Source: Schlegelella_A sp038231215 | Lineage (GTDB): Bacteria > Pseudomonadota > Gammaproteobacteria > Burkholderiales > Burkholderiaceae_C | Reading direction: 5' to 3' | Assembly (NCBI GenBank): GCA_038231215.1 | Contig: JBBRLS010000014.1 | Coordinates: 21,316-85,315, forward strand | DNA: 64,000 nucleotides | Shown here: one piece after another, positions 16,984 to 27,953 of the stretch | Position numbering within the stretch: position 1 is the stretch's first letter | Layout: each line of letters begins with the position of its first letter | Position numbers and translations under genes: made by a program | The notes under the pieces: generated by a model | Told to the model about the DNA's origin: nothing | The model's input: the letters and a program-made list of their open reading frames with translations, nothing else | The model's database searches: none

Positions 16984-17097
16984 ATGACCGGCAACCGTCA
17001 ACGCAAGTCGAACTTGAAGCTGGGGCTCATCCTCGCCTCGATCGCGGTCGCATTCTTCGTCGGCTTCGTCGCCAAGGCGGCGCTGTTCGGAATCTGA
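16984..17097 (+). CDS. Cytochrome oxidase small assembly protein (37 aa)
   Basis: A 37-codon gene: a basic N-terminus (MTGNRQRKSNLK) followed by one hydrophobic helix (residues 13-36). It lies 11 bases after coxA and 4 bases before ctaG. Proteins of this size and pattern occur at this place in Burkholderiales cox operons and are annotated there as small oxidase assembly proteins; the exact role is not established. It is below usual gene-calling length, and the evidence is the conserved position, tight spacing and membrane-helix pattern. Confidence 0.75.
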   Translation: MTGNRQRKSNLKLGLILASIAVAFFVGFVAKAALFGI

Positions 17098-17101
17098 CGA
17101 C

Positions 17102-17722
17102 ATGAAGGCCTCGCGCGCGCGCGCCCTGTTCGTCGACAACCGCCGCATGGTCGGCAAGCTGCTCGTCATCACGCTGCTGATGTTCGCCTTCGGCTATGCG
17201 CTGGTGCCGATCTACAAGTCGGTTTGCAGCGCGCTCGGCATCAACGTGCTGTCGCTGTCCGAGCTGCAGACCGGCGCCGGGCCGACCGCGCCGGTCAACG
17301 GCCAGGTCGACTTGGCGCGCACCGTGACGATCGAGTTCGACGCCAACGCCCGCGGCCCGTGGGACTTCAAGCCCGAGCAGGCGTCGATCGACGTCCATCC
17401 GGGTCAGGTCACGACGGTCATGTATTCGTTCCGCAACCGGCAGAACCGGGCGATGGCAGTGCAGGCAATTCCGAGCTACGCGCCAAACGTGGCGATGTCG
17501 CATTTCAACAAGCTCGAGTGTTTCTGCTTCGCCGAGCACGTGCTTCAAGCGGGCGAGTCGAAACGCTGGCCGGTGGTCTTCGTCGTCGACTCCAAGCTGC
17601 CAAAGGACGTGAAGACGATCACCTTGTCGTACACCTTCTTCGAGGTCGGCGGCAAGGTGCCGGCCGAGCCGGCGCAGGCGGCGCGCGCCGACCTGCCGGC
17701 ACGCGCAGGAGCGAGTTCGTGA
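17102..17722 (+). CDS. ctaG: Cytochrome c oxidase assembly protein CtaG (Cox11)
   Basis: 206 residues; a membrane-anchored copper chaperone that delivers Cu to the CuB site of subunit I. One N-terminal transmembrane helix (about 19-37) is followed by a periplasmic beta-domain with the copper-binding pair Cys140-Phe-Cys142 in KLECFCFAEH. The downstream FVVDSKLPKDVKTITLSYTFF is also typical. The stop overlaps the GTG of the DUF2970 gene. Confidence 0.95.
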   Translation: MKASRARALFVDNRRMVGKLLVITLLMFAFGYALVPIYKSVCSALGINVLSLSELQTGAGPTAPVNGQVDLARTVTIEFDANARGPWDFKPEQASIDVHPGQVTTVMYSFRNRQNRAMAVQAIPSYAPNVAMSHFNKLECFCFAEHVLQAGESKRWPVVFVVDSKLPKDVKTITLSYTFFEVGGKVPAEPAQAARADLPARAGASS

Positions 17723-17964
17723 GCCAGCCCGGCGTGCCCGACGTCGAGGAGAAGGCGCCGCGCCGCAAGGGCTCGCTGCTGCGCACGCTGAGCGCGGTCG
17801 GCTGGTCGTTCTTCGGCGTGCGCAAATCGCGCGATCTGGAGCTCGACGTGGCGCAGCTCAATCCGTTGCATGTGGTGATCGCAGGCGTGGTCGTCGCCGG
17901 GCTGTTCGTCGGATTGCTCATCGTGCTCGTCAACTGGGTCATCGCCAGCGGTGTCGCCGGATGA
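17719..17964 (+). CDS. DUF2970 small membrane protein
   Basis: 81 residues with one C-terminal transmembrane helix (about 51-75). The signature GWSFFGVRKSRDLELD precedes the helix, as in DUF2970 proteins of betaproteobacterial cox clusters. The GTG start overlaps the ctaG stop (GTGA), so it is surely translated with ctaG. Function is unknown; location implies a role in oxidase biogenesis or as an accessory subunit. Confidence 0.82.
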   Translation: MSQPGVPDVEEKAPRRKGSLLRTLSAVGWSFFGVRKSRDLELDVAQLNPLHVVIAGVVVAGLFVGLLIVLVNWVIASGVAG

Positions 17965-17998
17965 AACCATCGTTTCGAAATTCGCAGGAGATCAAGCC

Positions 17999-18880
17999 AT
18001 GTCGGCAGTGACGCCGGGCGCAGCGCCCTACTACTTCGTTCCGGCGCCTTCGCGTCACCCGGCTTCGCTGGCGTTCGGGCTGCTCCTCGTCATTTTCGGC
18101 GCCAGCCAGTGGATCAACGGCGTCGACTGGGGCCGCTGGGTCGTGCTCGCCGGCTTTGCCACCTGGGCCTTCGTGCTGCAACAGTGGTTCCGCCAGGCGA
18201 TCTCGGAGAGCGAGAGCGGCCAGTACAACAAGCTCGTCGACGTCTCCTTCCGCTGGAGCATGAGCTGGTTCATCTTCTCGGAGGTGATGTTTTTCAGCGC
18301 CTTCTTCGGCGCCCTCTACTGGGTTCGCCTGCACGCGCTGCCCAACCTCGGCAGCATCGAGAACGCCCTGCTCTGGCCCGACTTCAAGTCGGTGTGGCCG
18401 AGCGTCGCGCCCGGCTACACCGGATCGCCCGGCGGCATCGTCGACGCGTTCGCGACCATGGGTCCATGGCCAATCCCGACCATCAATACGGCGATCCTGC
18501 TGTCGTCGGGCGTGACGGTGACGATCGCGCACCACGCCTTGGTCGCCAACCATCGCGCCCGTGCCATCGTCTTCATGTGGTTCACGGTGCTGCTCGGCGT
18601 GACTTTCCTGGGCTTCCAGGCGTACGAGTACACGCATGCGTACAGCGAGCTGAACCTCAAGCTCAGCTCGGGCGCCTACGGCTCGACGTTCTTCATGCTG
18701 ACCGGCTTCCACGGCTTCCACGTGTTCGTCGGCATGCTGATGTTGCTCTTCATCACGATTCGCATCATGCGCGGCCACTTCACGCCGGATCGTCATTTCG
18801 GCTTCGAAGGCGCGGCCTGGTACTGGCATTTCGTCGACGTCGTCTGGCTCGGCCTCTACGTCGTCGTCTACTGGCTCTAG
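17999..18880 (+). CDS. coxC: Cytochrome c oxidase subunit III
   Basis: 293 residues with seven predicted transmembrane helices, the third core subunit. Characteristic stretches are WFIFSEVMFFSAFFGALYW, TGFHGFHVFVGMLML and AAWYWHFVDVVWLGLYVVVYW at the C-terminus. The ATG at 17999 is supported by a clear AGGAG at 17986-17990, eight bases upstream. The GTG at 17951 would overlap the preceding gene and lacks such a site. It is the last plus-strand gene of this cox block and converges with a DUF2909 gene. Confidence 0.96.
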   Translation: MSAVTPGAAPYYFVPAPSRHPASLAFGLLLVIFGASQWINGVDWGRWVVLAGFATWAFVLQQWFRQAISESESGQYNKLVDVSFRWSMSWFIFSEVMFFSAFFGALYWVRLHALPNLGSIENALLWPDFKSVWPSVAPGYTGSPGGIVDAFATMGPWPIPTINTAILLSSGVTVTIAHHALVANHRARAIVFMWFTVLLGVTFLGFQAYEYTHAYSELNLKLSSGAYGSTFFMLTGFHGFHVFVGMLMLLFITIRIMRGHFTPDRHFGFEGAAWYWHFVDVVWLGLYVVVYWL

Positions 18881-18965
18881 GGAGCCACCACGCTCACGTT
18901 GTTCGCTGCCCCCCGAGGCGGCGCGGGATCGTCTTGGGGCGGCCCGGCGTCGGTCCCGGTCGCCG
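18881..18965. repeat. GC-rich imperfect palindrome between convergent genes (interspersed-repeat-like)
   Basis: The coxC/DUF2909 gap holds GCTGCCCCCCGAGG and, after a short spacer, CTTGGGGCGGCCC, which can form an imperfect GC-rich stem. I recall similar elements between genes in Rubrivivax/Leptothrix-type genomes, but that is memory, not a search. It could serve as a bidirectional terminator for the two convergent transcripts. Confidence 0.4.
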
Positions 18966-19184
18966 CTAGCGCGCGAACGGGATGCCGGTCGGGTGGATCC
19001 AGCCCAGCCGCCATGCAACCAGGATGCACAGGAAGAGCGCCACCGACACGGCGACGCGCACCGCGAGGGCGCGCATCATGCGTCCGCTCCTCGATGCACC
19101 GTCGCCACCGCGGATCATGAAGACGCCGGCAAATATCAGGGCGCCGAGGATGATGGCGAAAGCCACGAAGGCGAGCAGGTTCAT
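18966..19184 (-). CDS. DUF2909 twin-transmembrane protein
   Basis: 72 residues forming two membrane helices (about 4-23 and 41-61) joined by a basic loop (RGGDGASRSGRMMRALAVR). The pattern and the motif ALAVRVAVSVALF match DUF2909 proteins, found next to cox genes in many beta- and gammaproteobacteria. Function is unknown. It is the only minus-strand gene inside the oxidase region and starts 8 bases after a GATAAT on its own strand. Confidence 0.78.
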   Translation of the reverse strand: MNLLAFVAFAIILGALIFAGVFMIRGGDGASRSGRMMRALAVRVAVSVALFLCILVAWRLGWIHPTGIPFAR

Positions 19185-19192
19185 GACTACGG

Positions 19193-19198
19193 ATTATC
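19193..19198 (-). promoter_or_regulatory. -10-like box for the DUF2909 gene
   Basis: On the minus strand GATAAT ends 8 bases before the ATG at 19184, leaving essentially no 5' leader. It lies in the 51-base spacer shared with the divergent surf1 gene. Confidence 0.4.
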
Positions 19199-19235
19199 GG
19201 CGCGCAGGCCATGCGGCGCTTGCGCGCGGCATCGC

Positions 19236-20021
19236 GTGAACGGAGCTGGCGAGCCGCGCTCCGACGAGTCGCAGGCGATTCGCCCCCGCGCACCCTGGCG
19301 CGAGGCGATCGTCCTCCTCGCCGCGCTGGCCGGCGTCGCGCTGGCACTGCGCCTGGGTGTCTGGCAGCTCGACCGGGCTTCGCAGAAGCTCGCGTTGCAA
19401 GCCTCGCTGGAAGCTCGCGCCGGCGAGCCGCCGCTGGTCGGCCTGGCCCTGGCGCGACGCGCCGGCGACGTGCCGGGCCAAGTGTTCCGGCATGTTCGGC
19501 TCACTGGTCGCTGGGTCACAGAGCACACGGTCTTCCTCGACAACCGGCAAATGGACGGCAAGGTCGGCTTTTTCGTCGTCACGCCGCTGCGGCTCGAAGA
19601 TTCGCGCGAAGCGGTGCTCGTGCAGCGCGGCTGGGTCGCGCGTCACTTCGACCAGCGCACGGTCCTGCCGACGATCGTCACATCGCCAGGCCGCGTCGAG
19701 GTCGAGGGCAGTGTGGCCTTGGCGCCGTCGCGGATGTTCGAGTTCAGCGCTGCCGCGAGCGGGCCGATCCGGCAGAATATTGATTTATCGCCGTTCGCTC
19801 TCGAAGCGGGGCTGGCTTTGCTGCCGCTGGCGGTGATCGAGCGAAGCACCGAAACGAATTCCCACGACGGCCTCGAGCGGCACTGGCCGCCGCCCGCGAC
19901 CGACGTGCAAAAGCACTACGGCTATGCCTTCCAGTGGTTTGCCATCGGCGCAGTGATCGCCTTCCTTTATGTCTGGTTCCGAATCGTCCGCCCCCGCCAA
20001 CGCCGTCGTCGCACTCCCTGA
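19236..20021 (+). CDS. SURF1 family protein
   Basis: 261 residues; an assembly factor for heme a insertion or retention in cytochrome oxidase. It has the family's two-helix topology, with a transmembrane segment near the N-terminus (about 25-45) and one near the C-terminus (about 227-247). Family signatures include LRLGVWQLDRA, TVFLDNRQMDGKVGFFVVTPL, VLVQRGWV and HYGYAFQWFAIGAV. The GTG at 19236 is the most plausible start; no ATG gives a full N-terminus. It overlaps the next gene by 53 bases if that gene starts at 19969. Confidence 0.9.
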   Translation: MNGAGEPRSDESQAIRPRAPWREAIVLLAALAGVALALRLGVWQLDRASQKLALQASLEARAGEPPLVGLALARRAGDVPGQVFRHVRLTGRWVTEHTVFLDNRQMDGKVGFFVVTPLRLEDSREAVLVQRGWVARHFDQRTVLPTIVTSPGRVEVEGSVALAPSRMFEFSAAASGPIRQNIDLSPFALEAGLALLPLAVIERSTETNSHDGLERHWPPPATDVQKHYGYAFQWFAIGAVIAFLYVWFRIVRPRQRRRRTP

Positions 20022-20718
20022 AGCAGCGACGCTGCTGAACTTCAGCGTCCATTCGCTACCTTCGCCCGAGGTCGTTGCACACGACGCGCGACGCACGAAG
20101 CAAGGACGCTGGCAGATGCTGGCCATCCTGCTCGTCTGCGCTGCGCCCGTCGTCGCCTCCTACCTCGCCTACCTCGGCTTCCGGCCGAAGGCGCAAACCA
20201 ACTACAGCGAGCTGATCGCGCCGCCGCGCCCCTTGTCGGCGACGCTGCCGCTCGCAGACCTGGGCGGCGCCGCAGTGTCACCACTGTCGCTGCGCGGCCA
20301 GTGGCTGCTCGTCGTCGTCTCCGGCGGCGCCTGCGACGCGGCCTGCGAGCGCCATCTGTGGCTGCAGCGTCAACTGCACGAATCGCTGGGCCGCGAAAAG
20401 GATCGCGTCGACAAGCTCTGGCTCATCGTCGACGATGCCCGGCCGCGCGACGCCACGCTCGCCGCCATCGGTGCCGACTCTGCTGGCGCGAAGACGCCCG
20501 GGCTGACACCGGCAACGGTGTTGCGCGCGACCCGCGTACCGCTCGCTGCGTGGCTGGCGCCTGGCGCGGGGCACGCCCTCGAAGACCATCTCTACATCGT
20601 CGATCCGCAGGGCGACTGGATGATGCGCGCGCCGCCCGACGCCGAACCGGCGAAGCTGAAGCGCGACATCGAAAAGCTCCTGCGCGCCTCGGCGGGATGG
20701 GATCGGCCGGGCCGATGA
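19969..20718 (+). CDS. Membrane-anchored thioredoxin-like protein of the cox cluster
   Basis: 249 residues. A cytosolic N-terminus is followed by one transmembrane helix (about 49-70) and an outward-facing domain that reads like a degenerate Sco/thioredoxin fold. A CxxxC pair (Cys122, Cys126) lies in VSGGACDAACERH, and DHLYIVDPQGDWMMR resembles the late strand of Sco proteins. The copper-ligand histidine of Sco is not evident. Homologues lie between surf1 and ctaA in Burkholderiales and are usually annotated only as transmembrane proteins. Start uncertain: 19969 overlaps surf1, and a later ATG precedes the helix. Confidence 0.7.
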   Translation: MSGSESSAPANAVVALPEAATLLNFSVHSLPSPEVVAHDARRTKQGRWQMLAILLVCAAPVVASYLAYLGFRPKAQTNYSELIAPPRPLSATLPLADLGGAAVSPLSLRGQWLLVVVSGGACDAACERHLWLQRQLHESLGREKDRVDKLWLIVDDARPRDATLAAIGADSAGAKTPGLTPATVLRATRVPLAAWLAPGAGHALEDHLYIVDPQGDWMMRAPPDAEPAKLKRDIEKLLRASAGWDRPGR

Positions 20719-21872
20719 ACGCCGCTGCACCGCCGTCTTACGACCTGGCGCCGCTGTTCGCCATTGCCGCCGTCGGACTCGCCCTCGCGCTCGGCCCGCT
20801 CGCCTGGTTCTGGCTGCGCCGGCGGCATGCGGCGCCAGCGGCACGACTGCGCGCTTTTGCGTTGCTCACACTCTTTCTGAGCTTCGATCTAGTCCTGCTC
20901 GGCGCCTTCACGCGGCTCAGCGACTCGGGCCTCGGCTGCCCCGACTGGCCGGGCTGCTACGGCCACGCCAGCCCGAGCGGCGCCAGCGAGCACATCGCCC
21001 GGGCCGAAGCGGCGGTGCCGACCGGCGCGGTCACGCACGACAAGGCCTGGATCGAGATGGCACATCGCTACTCGGCGACGGCGATCGGCGTCCTCGTCGT
21101 CGCCCTGACAGCGTTGGTGGTCGTCGAGGTGAGGCGTCGCCGCGTCCGCATCTCGCCGGCGTGGGCTTTCGCGACCTTGCTCTGGGTCATCGCGCAGGGC
21201 GCGTTCGGCGCACTCACCGTGACGATGAAGCTCTACCCCGCCATCGTCACCCTGCATTTGCTCGGCGGGCTCGGCCTGCTCGCCTTGCTGGCGATCCAGG
21301 CCGAGGTCTACGAGCCGCGCACGTTCGCGCTGTCGATTCCCTTGCGGCGCGCCCTGGTCACGGTCGCCGTCCTTTCGGTCGTGCAGATCGCACTCGGCGG
21401 CTGGGTCAGCACCAACTACGCGGTGCTGGCCTGCAGCGAGTTTCCGGCCTGCCAGGGCTCGTGGTGGCCGGACATGAATTTCGCGGCCGGCTTCGAGCTG
21501 CTGCGCCCGCTCGGCGTCGACGCATCGGGCGCCTATCTGCCCTTCTCGGCCCTGACCGCCATTCATGTCGCGCATCGCATCGGCGCCTTCGTCGTCTTGC
21601 CCGCGCTCGTCGCATTGGCGTGGCGACTGGCGGCGCGCGGCGGTGGCGAGGCGAGGCCGTGGGCCTGGGCGCTGGCCGGCATCGCCGCATGGCAGACGGC
21701 GAGTGGCCTCGGCAACGTGCTGCTCGGCTGGCCGCTCGTCGCTGCGGTGGCGCACACCGCCGGCAGCGCCGCGCTCGTCGTGGTGCTGACCGTCCTGCTC
21801 GTGCGGTCGCGGTCCCCCGGGGCCAACGTGGCGACAGGCTGGCCGGCGAGTCGGGAACGACTGGCTTCGTAG
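20715..21872 (+). CDS. ctaA: Heme A synthase (CtaA/Cox15)
   Basis: 385 residues, eight transmembrane helices in two four-helix bundles; oxidises heme O to heme A. Motifs seen are GAFTRLSDSGLGCPDWPGCYG near the first bundle, EMAHRYSAT and AIHVAHRIGAF with heme-ligand histidines, and a cysteine pair in LACSEFPACQG. The ATG overlaps the previous stop (ATGA), and ctaB follows after 12 bases. Confidence 0.95.
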   Translation: MNAAAPPSYDLAPLFAIAAVGLALALGPLAWFWLRRRHAAPAARLRAFALLTLFLSFDLVLLGAFTRLSDSGLGCPDWPGCYGHASPSGASEHIARAEAAVPTGAVTHDKAWIEMAHRYSATAIGVLVVALTALVVVEVRRRRVRISPAWAFATLLWVIAQGAFGALTVTMKLYPAIVTLHLLGGLGLLALLAIQAEVYEPRTFALSIPLRRALVTVAVLSVVQIALGGWVSTNYAVLACSEFPACQGSWWPDMNFAAGFELLRPLGVDASGAYLPFSALTAIHVAHRIGAFVVLPALVALAWRLAARGGGEARPWAWALAGIAAWQTASGLGNVLLGWPLVAAVAHTAGSAALVVVLTVLLVRSRSPGANVATGWPASRERLAS

Positions 21873-21875
21873 AAT
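21870..21875 (+). promoter_or_regulatory. -10-like box just before ctaB
   Basis: TAGAAT straddles the ctaA stop codon and ends 9 bases before the ctaB ATG. It may allow ctaB-sco to be transcribed separately from ctaA. Confidence 0.35.
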
Positions 21876-21884
21876 CGAGGTCCC

Positions 21885-22802
21885 ATGTCCGACACCCTCG
21901 CATCCGCCGCGCCGCGCAGCCTCTCGCTGCCCTCGAAGGCGCACCAGTACTACGCCCTGACCAAGCCGCGCGTGGTGCAACTGATCGTCTTCTGCGCTGC
22001 CATCGGCATGTTGCTCGCCACGCCCGACTGGCCGGATTGGCGGATCGTCGCGCCGGCCGTCGTGGGGATCTGGCTCGTCGCGGCGGCGGCGGCGGCGTTC
22101 AACTGCCTGGTCGAGCAACGCATCGATTCGCGCATGGCGCGCACCGCTTGGCGCCCCACGGCGACGCGCGAGCTCACTGCCACGCAGGCGCTCGTCTTCT
22201 CTGCAGTGCTTGGCGTTGCAGGCAGCGCCTTGCTGTGGTTCGCGGTCAATCCGCTGACGATGTGGCTCACCTTCGCCACCTTCATCGGCTACGCCGTGAT
22301 CTACACCGTCGTACTGAAGCCGCTGACGCCGCAGAACATCGTCATCGGTGGCGCCTCGGGTGCGATGCCGCCGGTGCTCGGCTGGGCGGCGATTCGCGGC
22401 GAGGTCGGGCCCGAGGCGCTGATCCTCTGCCTCATCATCTTTCTCTGGACGCCGCCGCACTTCTGGGCACTCGCCCTCTACCGCGCCGAGGACTACCGGC
22501 GCGCCGGCCTGCCGATGCTGCCAGTGACGCACGGCCCGGAGTTCACGAGGCTGCACGTCCTGCTCTACACGCTGGTCCTGTTCGCGGCGACGCTCCTGCC
22601 CTTCGTCGCGGGGATGAGCGGGCCGATCTATCTGGCGGCGGCCATCGTTCTCGGCGTCATGTTCTGCGGCTACGCGTGGCGGCTCTGGCGGCGCTATTCC
22701 GACCAGCTTGCGAGACAGACGTTTCGCTTCTCGATCGTCCACCTGTCGCTGCTGTTCGCGGCCCTGCTCGTCGATCACTACATCGGACCGCTGATCGCAT
22801 GA
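21885..22802 (+). CDS. ctaB: Protoheme IX farnesyltransferase (heme O synthase)
   Basis: 305 residues, a UbiA-family prenyltransferase with about nine transmembrane helices; adds a farnesyl group to heme B to give heme O. The prenyl-diphosphate site is NCLVEQRIDSRMARTAWRP (about residues 73-91), in which Glu stands at the first of the usual two Asp positions. YTVVLKPLTPQNIVIGGASGAMPP and WTPPHFWALALYR are also diagnostic. Next comes sco through an ATGA overlap. Confidence 0.96.
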   Translation: MSDTLASAAPRSLSLPSKAHQYYALTKPRVVQLIVFCAAIGMLLATPDWPDWRIVAPAVVGIWLVAAAAAAFNCLVEQRIDSRMARTAWRPTATRELTATQALVFSAVLGVAGSALLWFAVNPLTMWLTFATFIGYAVIYTVVLKPLTPQNIVIGGASGAMPPVLGWAAIRGEVGPEALILCLIIFLWTPPHFWALALYRAEDYRRAGLPMLPVTHGPEFTRLHVLLYTLVLFAATLLPFVAGMSGPIYLAAAIVLGVMFCGYAWRLWRRYSDQLARQTFRFSIVHLSLLFAALLVDHYIGPLIA

Positions 22803-23407
22803 AGATCTCCCGCCGTCTGCTCGTCGCGGGCACCTTTGCAGGCGTCGCGCTCGCTGCCTGCGACAGGCTGAGCGGCGTCTCGAAGGGACCGAGCTTTCAC
22901 GCCGCCAACATCACCGGCGCCGAGTTCGCTCGCCACCTCGAGCTACCCGACGTCGACGGCAAGATGCGTACGCTCGCCGACTGGAAGGGCAAGGTCACCG
23001 TCGTCTTCTTCGGCTACACGCAATGCCCCGACGTCTGCCCGACGACGATGGCCGAACTGGTGCAGATCAGGAAGTCGCTGGGCGGCGAAGGCGAGCGCAT
23101 CGAGACCGTGTTCGTGACCATCGACCCGGAGCGCGACACGCCCGAGATCCTGAAGGCCTACGTCGGCAACTTCGGCCCCGGCTTCACGGCCTTGCGCGGC
23201 TCGGCCGAGCAGACGGCGGCGGCGGCCAAAGAGTTCAAGGTCTTCTACGCCAAGGCGCCGGGCCGCACGCCCGGCAGCTACACGATGGACCACAGCGCCG
23301 CGTCCTTCGTGTTCGATGCGACGGGCCGGGCCCGCCTCTACGTGCCCTACGGCGGCGAGCCCAAGAACTTCGCCGCCGACCTCAAGCAACTCGTCGCCGC
23401 CGGCTGA
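22799..23407 (+). CDS. SCO1/SenC family copper chaperone (lipoprotein)
   Basis: 202 residues; delivers copper to, or reduces, the CuA site of subunit II. The N-terminus is a lipoprotein signal with lipobox LAAC (Cys21). The thioredoxin-like domain has the copper-binding CPDVC (Cys76, Cys80) and the third ligand His in TMDHSAASFVF. The ATG overlaps the ctaB stop. It ends the second oxidase block and is followed by a GC-rich hairpin. Confidence 0.94.
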   Translation: MKISRRLLVAGTFAGVALAACDRLSGVSKGPSFHAANITGAEFARHLELPDVDGKMRTLADWKGKVTVVFFGYTQCPDVCPTTMAELVQIRKSLGGEGERIETVFVTIDPERDTPEILKAYVGNFGPGFTALRGSAEQTAAAAKEFKVFYAKAPGRTPGSYTMDHSAASFVFDATGRARLYVPYGGEPKNFAADLKQLVAAG

Positions 23408-23433
23408 TCTGAAAACGGCCCAACGGCGCCGGG

Positions 23434-23454
23434 CCCTCCCTCTCGGAGGGAGGG
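23434..23454. terminator. Perfect 9-bp hairpin between convergent sco and rpoH
   Basis: CCCTCCCTC, a three-base loop and GAGGGAGGG form a perfect stem 27 bases past the sco stop. No T-run follows, so it would be a non-canonical terminator. The flanking GAGCGAAGCGGTGAGGGAG looks like part of an interspersed repeat. Confidence 0.45.
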
Positions 23455-23516
23455 GAGCGAAGCGGTGAGGGAGCAGCCCTGTTTCGAAGAAGTGCGAAAG
23501 GAGTGGCGCGCGCGGC

Positions 23517-24455
23517 TCACGCCGCGTGAGCCAGTGCCTTGCGCATCTTCTTCATCGCCGCGACCTCGATCTGGCGGATCCGCTCGGCGCTGACGCCGTA
23601 CTCGCCGGCCAGGTCGTGCAGCGTCATGCCGCCCGAGCTGTCGTCGTTGACCTTGAGCCAGCGCTCCTCGACGATGCGGCGGCTGCGCGGGTCGAGCGCG
23701 TCGAGCGCCAGGGCGATGCCGTCGCCGGCCAGCCAGTCGCGCTTCTTCGCCTCGAGCACCTGCGTCGGCTCGTTGCTGTCGTCGGCCAGGTAGGCGATCG
23801 GTGCGTAGCTTTCCTCGCCATCATCAGTCTGCGGCTCGAGCGCGACATCGCCGCCCGAGAGGCGAGTTTCCATCTCGAGCACTTCTTCGCGCTTGACATT
23901 GAGCGCCTTGGCCAGCGAATCGACCTGGCTCTGCGTGAGCGTCGTGCGATGCGTGTCCTCGGTGGCGGCGGCGTCCTTCATGTTCTGCTTCATCGAGCGC
24001 AGGTTGAAGAAGAGCTTGCGCTGCGCCTTCGTCGTTGCCACCTTGACCATGCGCCAGTTCTTCAGGATGTACTCGTGGATCTCGGCCTTGATCCAGTGCA
24101 TGGCATAGCTGACCAGGCGAACACCCTGGTCGGGGTCGAAGCGTTTGACCGCTTTCATCAGGCCGACGTTGCCTTCCTGGATCAGGTCGCCGTGCGGCAG
24201 GCCGTAGCCAAGGTACTTGCGCGAGATCGAGACGACCAGGCGGAGGTGCGAGACGACCAGGCTTCCGGCGGCTTGCAGGTCGCCGGTGGCGCGCAAGCGC
24301 CGTCCGAACTCGGTCTCTTCCTCCTGCGTTAGCAGGGGGACGCGGTTGACGGCGGTGATGTAGGCATCCAGGTTGCCGAGCGAGGGGACGAGCGCCCACG
24401 GATCGCGGGCGGCCAGTGCGGTAGCAAGGGAATGGGTCATGGTGGTGTCAGACAT
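23517..24455 (-). CDS. rpoH: RNA polymerase sigma-32 (heat-shock sigma factor)
   Basis: 312 residues. Region 2 is clear (GDLIQEGNVGLMKAVKRFDP and SYAMHWIKAEI), the RpoH-specific box QRKLFFNLR lies at residues 145-153, and region 4.2 contains YGVSAERIRQIEV. It directs core polymerase to heat-shock promoters. A perfect CIRCE operator lies 28 bases upstream of the start codon, so HrcA repression of rpoH is predicted. The start at 24455 (MSDTTMTHS) could alternatively be the second Met. The gene converges with sco. Confidence 0.97.
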   Translation of the reverse strand: MSDTTMTHSLATALAARDPWALVPSLGNLDAYITAVNRVPLLTQEEETEFGRRLRATGDLQAAGSLVVSHLRLVVSISRKYLGYGLPHGDLIQEGNVGLMKAVKRFDPDQGVRLVSYAMHWIKAEIHEYILKNWRMVKVATTKAQRKLFFNLRSMKQNMKDAAATEDTHRTTLTQSQVDSLAKALNVKREEVLEMETRLSGGDVALEPQTDDGEESYAPIAYLADDSNEPTQVLEAKKRDWLAGDGIALALDALDPRSRRIVEERWLKVNDDSSGGMTLHDLAGEYGVSAERIRQIEVAAMKKMRKALAHAA

Positions 24456-24479
24456 CCTCTGGCTCTTTCGGTTGAGTAA

Positions 24480-24485
24480 ATATTA
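24480..24485 (-). promoter_or_regulatory. Candidate rpoH -10 box overlapping the CIRCE operator
   Basis: On the minus strand TAATAT runs from 24485 to 24480 and shares three bases with the downstream arm of the CIRCE element. HrcA bound there should block initiation. A clear -35 is not evident. Confidence 0.4.
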
Positions 24486-24509
24486 GCACTCGACGCCCTG
24501 GAGTGCTAA
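24483..24509. promoter_or_regulatory. CIRCE element (HrcA operator) in front of rpoH
   Basis: TTAGCACTC (24483-24491), nine bases, then GAGTGCTAA (24501-24509): an exact match to the classical CIRCE consensus with the standard 9-base spacer. It is the binding site of the HrcA repressor, normally found before groESL or dnaK. Here the only adjacent gene start is that of rpoH, 28 bases away. Confidence 0.93.
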
Positions 24510-24591
24510 GGCGCGCCCAATGGTGTCGATGAGCCGGCGCTATCGATCTTCGGCAAGAGCCGTACCCGGGTTAACCCGCTCGGACCGCAGG

Positions 24592-27834
<3,243 letters not shown>

Positions 27835-27953
27835 CGGCGAGCGTCGCCCGAACGTCGGCTGGTCGGTCCGAGCCGCAGAACGATAACCGGCGGCGCTCGA
27901 GAAACGCCGTCTTCTGCTCGCAATGCCGATCGAAGGCGGACCTTGTACCGGTC

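Noticed and set aside
24567..24578. Palindrome CGGGTTAACCCG after the hybrid kinase gene as a terminator
   Set aside because: It is a perfect 12-base palindrome with no loop and no following U-run; it could be a protein-binding site but nothing supports that.
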